A DNA stretch of 64,000 nucleotides from Oidiodendron maius Zn (Eukaryota; Ascomycota; Leotiomycetes; Myxotrichaceae), in contig KN832874.1 in the NCBI GenBank assembly GCA_000827325.1, positions 1,272,067 to 1,336,066 of the forward strand, in the 5' to 3' direction. This document shows, in pieces, positions 34,686 through 46,621 of the stretch. The stretch's first letter is position 1, and each line of letters starts with the position of its first letter. The notes under the pieces were generated by a model, which was not told the DNA's origin, searched no databases, and saw nothing but the letters and a program-made list of their open reading frames with translations. The translations under genes and the position numbers were made by a program.

Positions 34686-36472
34686 GGTCAATTGATGGCC
34701 ACCAGCGAAATCCGTCAAGCAAAGGGACTTGAACACTGGTCCTGTGAAGATATTTCTCGCGAGATGATCATCAGGATATATACTCACTCAGGGACGGGTT
34801 CTGCTGGAGCTCGGTTCCAGGGGGAGCTTGGATAGCTTGCAGTGGTTGGGATCAGCATTTACAAGCATCTTTCAGAGAAGGCATGAAAAAATAAGAGACA
34901 GCGCCGATGTCCCTCTGTCGCACAGGCCAAATCGGGGGACAAAGGCATCTCGGGTACCCTATGGGCTCGTAACGTTCTGGTGATAATCGGACCGACGAAG
35001 ATGCGGAGAAGGACCTGGAGCTGCAGTGCAGCTGTGGCAGGGTAGCTATGGTAAATTACACGATCCTGAGTGGTTCCTGGCTCTTAGGCGGCAGGGAGAT
35101 CAGCCTCCCGCGATCGGGAAGAGGCTGGTATACGATGCCATGCCCAGATGGCAGCTCAAAGGCCGCGAAATGCCGATTTCGCTCTATCACTTCATCTTCC
35201 ATCTAAGAGATTACTTGCCTTGTAAGACTGTGATGGCCCCTCGTGGCAACGTGCCCAGATCGGCCACCTCAACCACATTACAGCGCGATATTCAGGGACG
35301 GATCGCGCGGGGAGAAAAACGGCAATAACCCGGCACTATACCTGTAGCGGGGTTAGTGGCGTCAGCAGTACCTGGTGTACAAAAAAGCTTGGTGTGCCAG
35401 TGGTCTCCCTCACTTCTCGGCGGTATTAATTTCGGGCTCTGGACAAATTCCGGGGTTACTCTGGAGAAGATGGGATGACCAGGTGATTGGAAGAGTTTGT
35501 TTCCTCGGGAATGTCGCGACCGCGGAATGGCGGACAGCCCCTCAGAGTTCTCCGCAGTGGGAATGTGGGCCTGATATGAAGATCCGGCTCCTTGGTCGCC
35601 CTAAAGAGAGTAGCATCTTGAGCCATGGCACACACATGAGTTCTCCCAGCAACGAGCTGTCAGTCAGGTTTAACATGTCGATCAAAGGCGTGTATCGCTT
35701 GCTCAACCAAAGACACATTCTCTTCTCCTGCATGTAACCTTCTAGTCAGTCTCTGCCTACCGCGCACGATGTCTTCACGGGGAAACCCCACGTTCTGACA
35801 GCTCTCTACCCCGCATGGCGACCCCTGAACCCCTCAGTTCTACCCCTCTCCAAATTTTTATGTTCCCCATATAAACTTCTCATCCCAGGAATAAAGTGGG
35901 AGAGCTCCAACAGGATCTCGGCGCGCCGTGGCACCATTCTGGTAATATTATTCGGCCAGTTAGTCAGGAAATGAGGAGTAGTTCTCTATGATGGATCTGA
36001 CTGTGGCTCAACACAAGTTGGCCGATCGGCCCTTTGTACACTCAATACCTCGTACTGTAACGTCACGTATGAAAACATTTCTACATGGGCTCCTAGCTAG
36101 TAAGTCTAGATCCTAGCTCTTGCTGCGAGGTTGACCCACCTGTCATGAAATCACTGGAGCAGAATTGTCACGTCGCTCGCAGCCACCACCTTATTCACGG
36201 CCTGATATGCACCTACTCTATACAGTATCCAATACTCTGGTAATCAAATTCAATACCGTAAGACTTCAGTAATCTAAGACTCTAAGACTCTCTTCTCGAT
36301 CCAGTCCAGCAACCAATTTCATTTCCTGTACTGGTTACATTCTTTATTAAATATAAATGATATAACTCTCATTCACGACATAAAAATTCACTTTGGCACT
36401 ATAAGGTTTGATAGGAGTGATTTAAAATGTGATTTATCTTTGTATTTTCTATGACTTAAACTTAAATGCCAA
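34686..36472. other. Long intergenic stretch
   Basis: About 1.8 kb, presumably the beta-glucosidase promoter on the left and the 3' flank of the amino-acid transporter on the right. The open frames at 35026-35328 and 35375-35737 (+) match no family that I know. I see no repeat or RNA gene. Confidence 0.4.
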
Positions 36473-38441
36473 CTACACAGGTGCTGAGCAGCCAAAGGAC
36501 GTGGCCGCTGATGTCTTAAAGGCATTACGGATAGATAGTCCGGAGCCATAGATACCTTAATAAATATGCTTTAGCGCAACCCGGGAACATATATTTTCGT
36601 GATCTTGATTACTTACCAAGTCCTGCAGTGGCCAGGGCCGCCAGACAGAGCACGAAGTTGAACCACTTGAAGAGAAGGACTGCCTTGCTTCCCCCAAAAA
36701 GACCCTATAAATCTCATTGTTAGTCTTCGCTTGGATTCGGAAAGGATATTTAGCAGTATACCCTCTTCCATCGACTCCACTGAAACCAAGTATCAATTCG
36801 GTCTGGAGAACCAGGCAGATAGGGGTTATCGGCAGAAGTCGCATCGAGCTGTACGAGATAAAGGAAGCTGAAGCCTGTAGGGAATGAGTAGGTAAATTGC
36901 ATATTGGCGACAGCTCCGACTATGGGCATGGTGTGTCAGCAACGAATGATGATCTAGAATATGAGGAAGAATCATAAACGCACCCATGCCAGACAATGTT
37001 TGGATCTGAGGTATTGAGGCTCCAATCACGAATCCGACAACCCAGAAGGCGATTACCAAAGCAGTCCAGGCGAATCTTCCCCGGCGCGATAACAATGGGG
37101 GTCCATGAAAGAAATCTTCTATAAGGTTAACATATAAGATCTTCAGTCCGATATTGCCATATAAGCCACCAGCGATTACTCCCGAGATCAAGGACAGAAC
37201 ATTACCAACAGTCTGCCAGGAAGGATGGCTCACTCCCTGAAAGGCTACGGGTAAAGTAAATTGGCCTTGAAATGAATAGACGTATAGCCCATAGAATACG
37301 TAGACTACGAAAATTAGCGCCTGGGCTATCGAGAAAGCTTTCAAGAAATCCATGGGACGTCGCATTTCCGCAATTATTTGGGCAAATATTGTAGCCCCAC
37401 CATACGCATAGACGATGTTCATCACGCCATTAATCCGTTCAAAGAAAGGGTAGCTAGCAAATGCTGGCCTGCTCACTGGAGCGGCAGAAATTCCATATGC
37501 TGCGTTGGCAGCGGAGTAGTTAGGCGGAGAGTGAGCCACGAAACCAACTGAGAGGAAGACGACAAGTAAGTTCAACCAGATCGCAGAGCTAGCTAACCAT
37601 CCGTAGCGCTTCAGGGTTCGTATTTGATTGAGAACGATACCGACTAAGATCCAGATGATTATGGCGACAATGAAGCAAAGGGTCCCATTAGATGTCGCCT
37701 GAATCACCTGTACAAGGGATTGGGCGGACCCCAGAGAGGTGGTCGCAATATTAACGATCATGTGTATAAAGACAAGCCAGGTGACAAATATCCGTACGGC
37801 TCGTCCTACCACACGCTCGGCTATGTCGCTATAACTCTTCACAGGAAACCGATCGCTGTCCAGTTTAACATATAGCCACCAGAGTAAACCCCCACAGTAG
37901 AAGGCGGCAGCACCCATGAAGACGTAGAGTAATGTGCCTGGCACGTATCCGTTTTGACGAAAGGCATATGGGGCATTGAAAGGGCCCAAAATGTCTGTGG
38001 TACACAAGTAGAATGCTCCAGCCCAAGAAGCTTGTCGCAACGCTCTCCAGGCGTTGATCCTTTCGACATCGTCATCTGCAAGTCCTTCTGTCTGAATACC
38101 TTCACCGGCCGTCGTGGAGATGCTGGAACTTTCGAGTCGAGCATAAGAGGCAAACGATTGGCATTTGTTCGCGACTGTGCGCTTGCTAACACCGAATGAT
38201 AAGCAGGAACTCTTCTAGAAGTGTGCATGCTATCTCACGTAACTCCATCCTCCTCTCTCTCAGCAGCTCGTTGGGCAGCAGCAAAGAACACAAAGTCTTC
38301 AATTTGAGGTTTACGTTTCAAAGGCCCATGGTTGCTATAAATACGAAATGGGAGCGCTACTTCAACTTTTGCCCTCTGCTCATCTATTCGATCAAGACTG
38401 GGCGCGAGATGCGCAGAACTTTTGATGTCGTGCGAAGACAT
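36473..38441 (-). CDS. Amino-acid transporter, AAAP (Aa_trans) family
   Basis: The start is ATG 38441 (MSSHDIKSSAHLAPSLDR). The first exon ends after REEDGVT at a GTGAGA donor and joins at KRTVANKCQSF with the frame kept. A cytosolic N-terminal region with QIEDFVFFAAAQRAAERE is usual in this family. The transporter domain follows: WAGAFYLCTTDILGPFNAPY, FCIVAIIIW-type helices, NGVMNIVYAYGGATIFAQII, EMRRPMDFLKAFSIAQALIF, GVIAGGLYGNIGLKILYVN and FTYSFPTGFSFLYLVQLDA. The last exons give LFKWFNFVLCLAALATAGLG and IYGSGLSIRNAFKTSAATSF, ending at TAG 36473-36475. About eleven helices are present. It probably imports neutral amino acids by proton symport at the plasma membrane or vacuole; the substrate is unknown. 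The gene looks intact. Confidence 0.85.
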
Positions 38442-40346
38442 TTAGAGAATGAAACTTGAAGGAATTTTAGGAAGTCAGAGATGACATCTCATCGGCCATA
38501 GCTCTACATAAAATAAATAATACACTTGAAGCCATGGCAGCGCCATTGGTCGTTCCGATCCCACTTACGGAGATAGAAAACGTGCTCGGAAGCATGCTAT
38601 CGAAGACAGAGATAAGTCTATTTCATCGGTAAGTGTAAAAGACGCACTGATAGTGCAATCTGGCGTGCTCACTGGATGAATAATACTACGACCCTCACAG
38701 AAATCACCTGTCGCAGAAGGATGGGGTAATTCTCTGATAAGACTAGTATGGATGGGGCTAATATCAGCCAGAGTACTGAATGATCTTTCGGGTATAGCAT
38801 GGGAATTGTGGAGGGAAATAGACGTCGATCAACTGCTATTCACGACATAAGTCTGAGATTCTAGGTGATATTTTCTAGTTTTGTTGCCGGCGTCTGATAT
38901 CCACGTTCTTCATATGTTACGGTAAGAATACCTAGGATCAGTGTATATGGTAGATCTCTAGTCGCGGCGTGGCTTACGTGGGGCCTTGGCACTCTCCACT
39001 TCCGAGACTTGAAATCGGCTACACGACCCCCGGATCTGGTAACTGCCGCTCATTGTCCTTAATCCTCTTTAGGAATGTAAGAAGCTTGTGTACATATTCC
39101 ACGGTCTGTCTTCATTAGAGGTACATGGGATCACGAAGAAATACATACTATAGCACGGGCATATGAAATTCCAGAGCCATCAAGTCATAAAGTGGAGCAG
39201 TGAGCTGCATTTAACTAGCCTTTATGTTCAATTCTTTGGATATCGTCGCACATTGCACCACTAATAGTACCCTCCAAGCCACACTGACGTTACAGTAAGT
39301 ATGCCTCACAATGACTTTCTTACTCTTTTATAGCATTAGAAAGGGAGTTCATTCGGTAGAATTGCAAGTTGATTCTTCTAAGTAACATGACCCAAGGCGA
39401 AACCCTTCGTTGATCTAGCCTTCTACCAGTATCGTCTGTGTTGACTGTGTCAGGGCTTCAGGCATATATATCACGATGTCTTAGGTTAGTGGCAACATAC
39501 GCAATGGCATTACGACTGTATAGTCGTAAGGGCTTATATATGCTGCCACCTGAGCAGGTATATAATGAGTGTTGTGTTCTGTAGTCTAATCACCTCAGTT
39601 GTCTCTGCATCACTTAATATAACACTGAGTTTCACCTTGATTCCTGACTACGACCTGTGCACTATATGACCTCAGTTCAAGAGTCTGTCATGGAGGCCAA
39701 AATATTTAGAATTAAATTCCTTGAAGAACTCAATTTCTGACCTTAGCCTCCCAAGGCTCTTAGTTATGGAGGAAAGGATAAATATATTTAGAGGCTACCT
39801 TGCGCGACTGTGCACTTGTCAGACGGCGCAGCCAACATTTTTGACCTACCAGAGTGGGACAAATTAACGGGCTATTATTAACGTTAGTAATAATACATAT
39901 CCGTGTGCTGTTGACAGATATAAATAGATAATTATTATATTATAAAATACTTAAACTTAACCAATAGAATAGTATAGGTACCGACAATATTGACCCTGAT
40001 TTAACGAATAACAACTGGATTAACTGTTCTTACAAAGTCTTATAATGTGTTAACAACTGCTGCTTTAAGTCAAGCTACTATAACAATCTATAGCACATCG
40101 GGATGAATGAGTGGGATGAAGCGATGGGTAGAGCGAGAGGATTTAGGTTACGCCACCCATCATATGCATTAGTTACTAGAGCTACCGCCGAGTGATACAA
40201 TTATACACGTAAGATAATACTTAGTGCTACAAAAGCGAATCGTGGCGCCTCTGCAGTGTCATTATCATAATCGATATTGTGCGAGTGCTAGCCTACAAGC
40301 ACAAATGACATGAGGGGTAAGAGTGCAACATGTGAATGGGTCATGT
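38442..40346. other. Gene-poor AT-rich stretch
   Basis: About 1.9 kb with stops in all frames. The composition becomes very AT-rich at 39870-40080. I recognise no gene, RNA or repeat in it. It ends at the left target duplication of the SINE-like element. Confidence 0.45.
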
Positions 40347-40359
40347 CTTCAATAACAAT

Positions 40360-40937
40360 TATTATTATTATTATTATTTATACTCCGCTTGCCTAAGAGG
40401 CGCGGTACTCCTATGCTTTAATTCATATGGTAAACCTTGCTGACACAGACGCTCCTGCCGCTGGACAAAGCCCATATGCTGCTCTATTCGGCTAATGGCC
40501 CTGTGATATGACAACCCCTTTCCCTGTCTCTCACCCAGTTCTAGAGGCTATACTGGTCGCTTCGTTGCTTAGACGAGTCGCGGTTGCTAATAGTTCTCGT
40601 TGGCTGCATATATCTCAAAATTATCGGTTTCGACGCTTTTGCCATACAAGGTTGTAAAGGGCAAAGTGGGGGTAGCTAGAAACAGCAGGGGCGCGAATCC
40701 CTCCCTTGAATTCTAGCTAACCGAGGGCAATAGTAACGGTATTGCAATCGAGCACTCTTTAAACCATGGTGAGTAGCTAAACCAGAATGAACTGGCTTAT
40801 GAAAAGTCAGTAGTCATCCCCTAGGGTGAAGCCTAAGGGAGGCGGCCAGAGCTGGGCTCGAACCAGCGACCCTCACATTCAATCAAGTTGAAAGACTTTT
40901 GGGACTGCCGGGCGCACGACCACTGCGCCATCCGGCC
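40360..40937 (-). mobile_element. tRNA-derived SINE candidate with target duplication
   Basis: Read on the minus strand, the element begins at 40937 with a tRNA-like head of 94 bases (40937-40844), then about 460 bases of unrelated body, then an (AAT)n tail at 40378-40360. It is flanked by a perfect 13-bp direct repeat, CTTCAATAACAAT, at 40347-40359 and 40938-40950. The head contains an exact RNA polymerase III A box, TGGCGCAGTGG (40930-40920), and a B box, GGTTCGAGCCC (40864-40854). The acceptor stem (GGCCGGA/TCTGGCC) and the T arm (GCTGG/CCAGC) still pair. These are the defining parts of a SINE, moved by a LINE reverse transcriptase. No coding capacity is seen. The left boundary with the tail is ambiguous by a few bases. 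Confidence 0.85.
40844..40937 (-). tRNA. tRNA-like head of the SINE (not a working tRNA)
   Basis: The acceptor stem, D arm (GCGC...GCGC) and T arm fold, and the A and B boxes are intact. The anticodon region does not form a normal five-pair stem: only about three pairs can be made even if a 20-base intron is assumed. The loop would read GTCCCAA. The isotype cannot be assigned. Because it continues into the repeat body with no Pol III terminator nearby, it is best read as a promoter module rather than a functional tRNA gene. Confidence 0.6.
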
Positions 40938-40950
40938 CTTCAATAACAAT

Positions 40951-42012
40951 AAAACTAGGGAATAAATAGTTGTGAACATTATCAAGGTAGTATGTTACAA
41001 GTTAGCATATATAATCAATAGAGGTTTAGCGCAAGCAAAGAACACTTTACTAGTTGGGTAAAGTGGAACAGAATTATGTTCACTTAGCATGGAAGTGTTA
41101 AACGGGAGGGAAAAAAGCCTCCGATATCTCCGGCAATTCAGCAATTCAGTACTATAACAATATATGAGCCATCATCTCCCTCAGTAAGCATTTTTGACTT
41201 TTACAGGTACATTATATCTGGACCAAATCAGCATCACCGTCAGCATTCTCAGTCCTTTGATTCTGGGTCCTGAAAAACGGAATACCTCAGTTTGATAGGA
41301 ATTGTTGGTCTGTTCCCTAATGCTCAGCTTGTTTAAATTCTTGCTGCAGAATGTCAACTCTGCCATCTGGCAACGAATGGTGGTACCAAGGTGGCTAGTC
41401 GAAGATGCGGACCAATTAATTCGCATATCAAAGTATCTCGTTCAAAGTCCGTAATAGCACGATAGGCAATAATTATAATAGTTAAAATAAATGTAGTGTA
41501 TTGTAATATAAAAGCTCGGCCCATGAACTTATACGATACTTTATGCGCCCTGTTTGGCATGCATCACCCAAACTATAGATAAATTGCGATCTATACTTTA
41601 TTTAACGCAATTCCTGCAAATATCAGAGTACAATATATATAGCGTGTAGAGATGGTTGGGTAATATAACGACCCTATGAAGTAGATGTACTATACCGAAG
41701 TTCAGCTTAGCTTAGATAAACTTTCTGATTTGTGATAATTCCTTGGGGAAGCTACAGTAAAAGTTGTGCCCCAAGGTATCCGCCGTTACTGTTCTCTCAC
41801 CACCCCTCCCATTGCTCCCTCCACTTCCCACCCCGCCAGAGGTCATCTCATTTATACCGGCCACGGTCATGGCGCTATATATGGATGGTGTACAGCATCT
41901 TTTGATCAAGACATTACTAATGAGAGGGTTTGAAAACAAGCTAATAGCCTCAGCAGCCTCGTGAAGTGTCCACACTATCTAGAAAATCCGTCTCAAGACC
42001 ATTCAGTTCGAT
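40951..42012. other. Intergenic, AT-rich
   Basis: About 1 kb without a recognisable gene. The open frames near 41181-41560 and 41712-41975 overlap on both strands and match nothing that I know. Confidence 0.4.
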
Positions 42013-42270
42013 ATGCTCACCCCGAGAACAAATCACGTCGGCCGTTGTTGCTGTATTACTACAGCCATGCGAAAAGCACTCTTCAATAAACTAATCGAGC
42101 AGCCTTACCTATATCGATGTGAGATGGTGGACTTCCTCTATCGCAAGTTTGGTCGAAGGGCATCAGAGTGGACAATTACTCAGACTCTGCGCTCGATCGG
42201 CTGGACGAGACAAACTATCCGCTGTATCGTACAACAGCGCGTAACATGCAAGCAAGTCATGCACATGGCA
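42013..42270 (+). pseudogene. Tc1/mariner-like transposase remnant (N-terminal helix-turn-helix)
   Basis: The frame reads ITTAMRKALFNKLIEQPYL, then YRCEMVDFLYRKFGRRASEW, then TITQTLRSIGWTRQTIR. This is the second DNA-binding helix-turn-helix of fungal Tc1-type transposases, which typically read ...ALxxxLxEKPxLYxxEMxxFLxxEF...SxIxRALxxxGWxxKxxRR. Nothing of the DDE catalytic domain follows in frame; a shifted frame gives only ARNMQASHAHGNRALW before similarity ends. It is a short decayed fragment just downstream of the broken NLR gene's 3' end. Confidence 0.6.
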
Positions 42271-42569
42271 ACCGCGCTCTATGGAACACTTTTATGCCAT
42301 ACCCTGCTTGCTAGTTCACTGTCCCTAAACCCTTTCCACGCCTTGAGATATACTGTAGCGCAGTACGTTAGCAAATTCTGAGGATCAGGCGGCCAAAGAG
42401 TAGAAGTGAAGCCACTGGAATGTTCTAGGTTAACTTATTTAGTATCTTAACAACACCCAATAGTAGCATTTTAACGTCTGGGAACAATATATACACTCTA
42501 CCTTACATACACTCTGCCTGCCCCATGCCCCTCTATGAAAGCTATGAAAAATATATAATATGAATTATT

Positions 42570-45425
42570 TTACGGTACCAAAAATAGCTGTTGAAGTCCA
42601 AAAAAGTCTTCTGGCTCAGATGACCCATGAATCACCAAGAGCTGTTCTATCGCTTTATGTCCCTTCAGTGCAGCCAGTTGTAAGGCTGTCCATCCACATC
42701 TGCTCTCTATCTCTACTTCTAGACCCTTCTCGAGCAGCAGCTTGACAATCGCCTCGTGCCCGGACTCTACAGCCAACAACAGCGGCGTCTGGCCATTATT
42801 ATCCTTCAAATCGGTATCGACCTGGCTCGAGTCGAGCAGCAGCTTAACGACGCCCTCGTGGCCGCTCCCTGCAGCATATGACAGCGGCGTCCAACCATCA
42901 TTGCCCTTTAAGTCAACATCAACCTTGCCTGTATCGAGCAGCATCTTGACAACGCTCTCGTGCCCTTTCCCTGCAGCATAGGACAGCGGCGTGCGACCAT
43001 CTATGTTCTTTGAGTCAGCATCGACCTTGCCTGTATCGAGCAGCAGCTTGACGATGCCCTCGTGCCCTTTCCCTGCAGCATAGGACAGCGGCGTCCGGCC
43101 ATGTTTGTCCTTCAAGTCGGTTTCGACCTTGCCTGTATCGAGCAGCAGCTTGACGACGCCCTCGTGGCCGCTCCATGCAGCATATGACAGCGGCGTCAAA
43201 CCATTATTATCCTTTAAGTCAGCATCAACCTTGCCTGTATCGAGCAGCATCTTGACGACGCCCTCGTGCCCTTTCCCTGCAGCATAGGACAGCGGCGTCC
43301 AGCCATGTTTGTCCGGTGAGTCAGCATTGACCTCGCCCGTATCGAGCAGCAGCTTGATGACAGTCTGAACCCCAAAGTATGCAGTCAAATGTAGTCCTGT
43401 CATTCCTCGCCGAGCTTGCTGACTGTAATTGGAGTGCGATGAATTGTACTTGACTGCCAATAACCCTTGGCTCCATGCGTTAACTCTAGCTTCGCATATA
43501 AGACCGTTTACAACCGCTTGGCTCAACGCTTGGCTGAAAGTGGAAGCTTTGCGTGCATGGTGGCCCCAGTTTCGTGCAGCATACTCAAAAAACTGATTTA
43601 ATCGTAGTCGCTCCTCGAATTTGTTATCCGTTTGACAAAACCCACGCTTAAAGATATCAAAGGAGAGATAGCTGATGCAGGTTGTTGTGATATCGGCCAT
43701 CGCATTTGGGAACCAATGGCTCTGCGTCCGTTCGAAGTATTCCTGTGTTGTATAATGAACTAAACGTATGATACCACTCTCTTCATCAATAGTAACTAAT
43801 CCGGCACATACAGAAATCATATCTTCAATTTCTGGGAGATTGTCTTCGTCTAACTCTAACTCCCCTACTTCTACAGCAAGTGCATGCTGAAGTTCCAATA
43901 TACTTAGTGGTCTCTCTGTACAGGTAATCCATGATAGGACCTGCTTAGCAAGCTCCTCCTGGTCGGTAACTTGTCCTTCGATTCAAATCATAGCATCCTT
44001 ATACGCATGATCATACGCATTAGACCCAGAAGGTAATTTGTTAAGGGCAGCTCGGACAGCCTTTGGCGATCTCTTCCCGACCAGGGAGTCTAGGTGAAGC
44101 TGTGCAAGTAAAAACCTAAGCGAAGTAAGCGTTTGTATAGAAACAGGCTAAAAGAACTACATACATACCATCAACTGCCTTAACGATTTCAGTCTTGACT
44201 TCTTCTTGAAATTCCGGACTACGTCTGATAAAGGATGGTAGATTTGATATATAGCCGTCTATATATCTTCGTACATCATGCTCACTAGCTTGTATCTCTA
44301 ATGATATACTTCCCCGGAATTTTTCAGTGATTTCTGGTATAAATCTCGAAGTTGCAAAAAGAGTCGCTCCATACTTGGTCTGGAGGCTAAATAACTCTGA
44401 TAGGAACCTCTCCCGACAGTTATAAGATACTTGGCACTCATCAAGCGTATCAATAACAATAAAAACTCTCGAGTATATAGTAATTACTGACTGAAGAGCT
44501 CTCGAGATTTCATCAAAAGATAGCCGCGTCCGCTTGTCCTGATGGCTATTATAGAGAGATCTGATAGTGTCTGGCAGAGAAGACTGGCCCTGAGTTAGCT
44601 GCTTTAGCAGACTTGCAAGTAGATCTTCAACTTTCTGCTCATGTTGGCGCCGGAAGTTACAATAGAGGTATACAATACCTATATGCTTGTTATGTTGAAA
44701 GCGAGTAGTAAGATCTTCTACTACAATTAAGGTAAGAATTGTCTTTCCTGCCCCAGGAATCCCTGGACAGAATAGCGTCTGCTTATTCGTCTCGACCCAT
44801 GTTTGGTACTCTATAGAGTCAAGAAGCCACTGCCCAGTTCCTGCCTGTCGCCGAGCGATAAAGTCGTTTAGCTGATGAGCATAGTCAATCGGGGTGATCC
44901 AGTCGAGGATAGTTTGGCGGCCTTGATCTTCTTGGTGCTGTACTAACTTAACCACATTGTATCGAGTCAGCAGCCCGTTAAACGCATTAAGCAACCCAAT
45001 ATTTGTATTAATACAACTCCGAAGTTGGTCGATTTTCCCCGGCTCCCATTTAAACCTCTTCCACACTCTTTTGATTCTCTTACCAACACTCCCACTTTCA
45101 GAACTAAGTTCTGTATTTTCGTCCAGTATTCGTTACAACTCGTCAAGAACACTTCGGCAACCTTTGTCGATGTCTTCTAAGTCTCTCTTTTGGTCGTTAT
45201 TAAGCTCTCGTTTTGAAAGGGCAATGTCGGCATCTTGAAGGACAATCGAGAGGCTTCTGACACTATTTGATCATAACTAGTCAGGAGAGATCGACGTTCC
45301 ATTTAGGCAACATACTCATCTGAGATAGCCTTGAACTGACTCGGCGCGTCGATGAATTCCCTCCGAATCTTGTTGGCAAGCTCGATCGCCGCAAAAAAGT
45401 CACCAACGCTGAAACCAAAGCTCAT
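42570..45425 (-). pseudogene. NACHT-ankyrin NLR-like gene broken by two in-frame stops
   Basis: The start is ATG 45425 (MSFGFSVGDFFAAIELANK), an N-terminal domain usual in fungal STAND proteins. An intron near 45292-45360 joins to VRSLSIVLQDADIALSKREL. Then comes the NACHT NTPase: [17 protein letters not shown] (Walker A), [12 protein letters not shown] (Walker B) and TLFATSRF. A second intron (about 44112-44155) joins to MFLLAQLHLDSLVGK. The C-terminal part holds about eight ankyrin repeats of 34 residues (GWTPLSYAAGKGHEGVVKML and variants), ending at TAA 42570. TAA at 45133-45135 lies inside CRSVLDEL*RILDEN, and TGA at 43983-43985 lies inside YKDAMI*IEGQV. Both are in the otherwise continuous frame and fit a C-to-T change (CAA and CGA). 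NLR-like proteins act in self/non-self recognition and cell-death control. Introns hiding the stops, or assembly errors, are the alternatives. Confidence 0.8.
42740..43340 (-). repeat. Tandem 102-bp units encoding near-identical ankyrin repeats
   Basis: Within the NACHT-ankyrin gene, units of about 102 bases recur head to tail with high nucleotide identity. On the plus strand each shows GACAGCGGCGTCC, CTTGCCTGTATCGAGCAGCA and a TCGTGCC or TCGTGG block at the same spacing. Six or seven copies are near-identical and the outer copies are more diverged. Confidence 0.8.
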
Positions 45426-46621
45426 TGTGATATTGGCTCCCTCGTTATCCTACACTAGAAAATCGGACGGCAAGAGAGAGTATCGTCACACCGGATGATG
45501 AAACATCTTGTCTGCATTCAGCTCCACGAGGCTGGCGCTTCTCGGGCACAGCCGCATGAACCATGTTAGCCTTCCTAGCAACGCCGTGATTAGGCATTTG
45601 GGCTTCGGAGAAGGATACACAAAGACTCTAAACCCGGAAATAGAAGCTCGCAAAGCTAGAATTCTTAGAAGTGCTCTAAATGGAGTACACCAGGGTTCAA
45701 ATACAATTTCAGCGCTGCAACGTACAGTAAGGAAATTGCCCTTTCACAATCTGGCCCTCGCTTATTCTGCCAATAACTGGTCGCTTTTACAGAGCCGCTG
45801 AGTTAGACATTGCGGCTCTGCAGACACATACACCTTGGATAGTGTGTATGAAACTGAGCGAAATTCATCATCAATAACCTCAATAGTTGGCAATTAGGGA
45901 CCTGCGCTAAGTAGTCAATTGATTGGCAGAAATCCCGCCCTGTAAACTGCAGCCTCCGGCGCCTCCTGGGCGATCAATGCGGCAGGATGATGACCTACAC
46001 TGTAAGCCGGATCAAGCGCGACTATGAGATAAATGGTGTGCTACTCACCATACGCTGCATTTCGATGCCTCACAATTGAGGAACTATTCGAGCATTCTAG
46101 TGGCATTCGCCATGTCCAATGGCCACATGCATTACTAAGCAAATGTGCCAAAACATCGCCTATCGTGTTAACTCATCGGACGAAAAGAAGCCGGATAGCA
46201 GTACTTCAGAGGGTCAGAATGACTAGCTAGCGTAATAAGTAAAGTGATACTGAACTGTACAGTAATCATCTCACCAACTCGCTTTCTGCATCTGGAAATT
46301 TGGTACTGGTGGTATGCGTGAGACAATGACTAAAATAAGCGCTAACTCGTAGCGTATTTTGGATTTGCTAAATTGGAGAGTCGTTAACTAATCAAAACTC
46401 CTGGCTGCTATGGTTACTGATGCTTACAAGATGGAGCGCCTTGAGAGCCCATTGAACGACTGCTTAAAAGGGCTCTAGATCCTTCTATCATAGAGACATG
46501 GAACGATCAAGCTTCGCTAACTAATTTGCGAAATCATACTTATCCAATTACGCAAGATCCAGTTATCCAGCACTCATATCAGTGTACTCAATTACTGTCA
46601 ATACATCGGTATACCACAGTG
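45426..46621. other. Intergenic, divergent
   Basis: About 1.2 kb between the broken NLR gene (leftward) and the GMC gene (rightward). The open frame at 45508-45801 (+) lacks a family match. I see no other feature. Confidence 0.4.

Noticed and set aside
40360-40380. Independent (TTA)n microsatellite
   Set aside because: It sits exactly between the left target duplication and the SINE body and is best explained as the SINE tail.
40844-40937. Functional tRNA gene
   Set aside because: The A and B boxes are intact but the anticodon arm does not fold, no isotype fits, and the sequence continues into a repeat body between target duplications.
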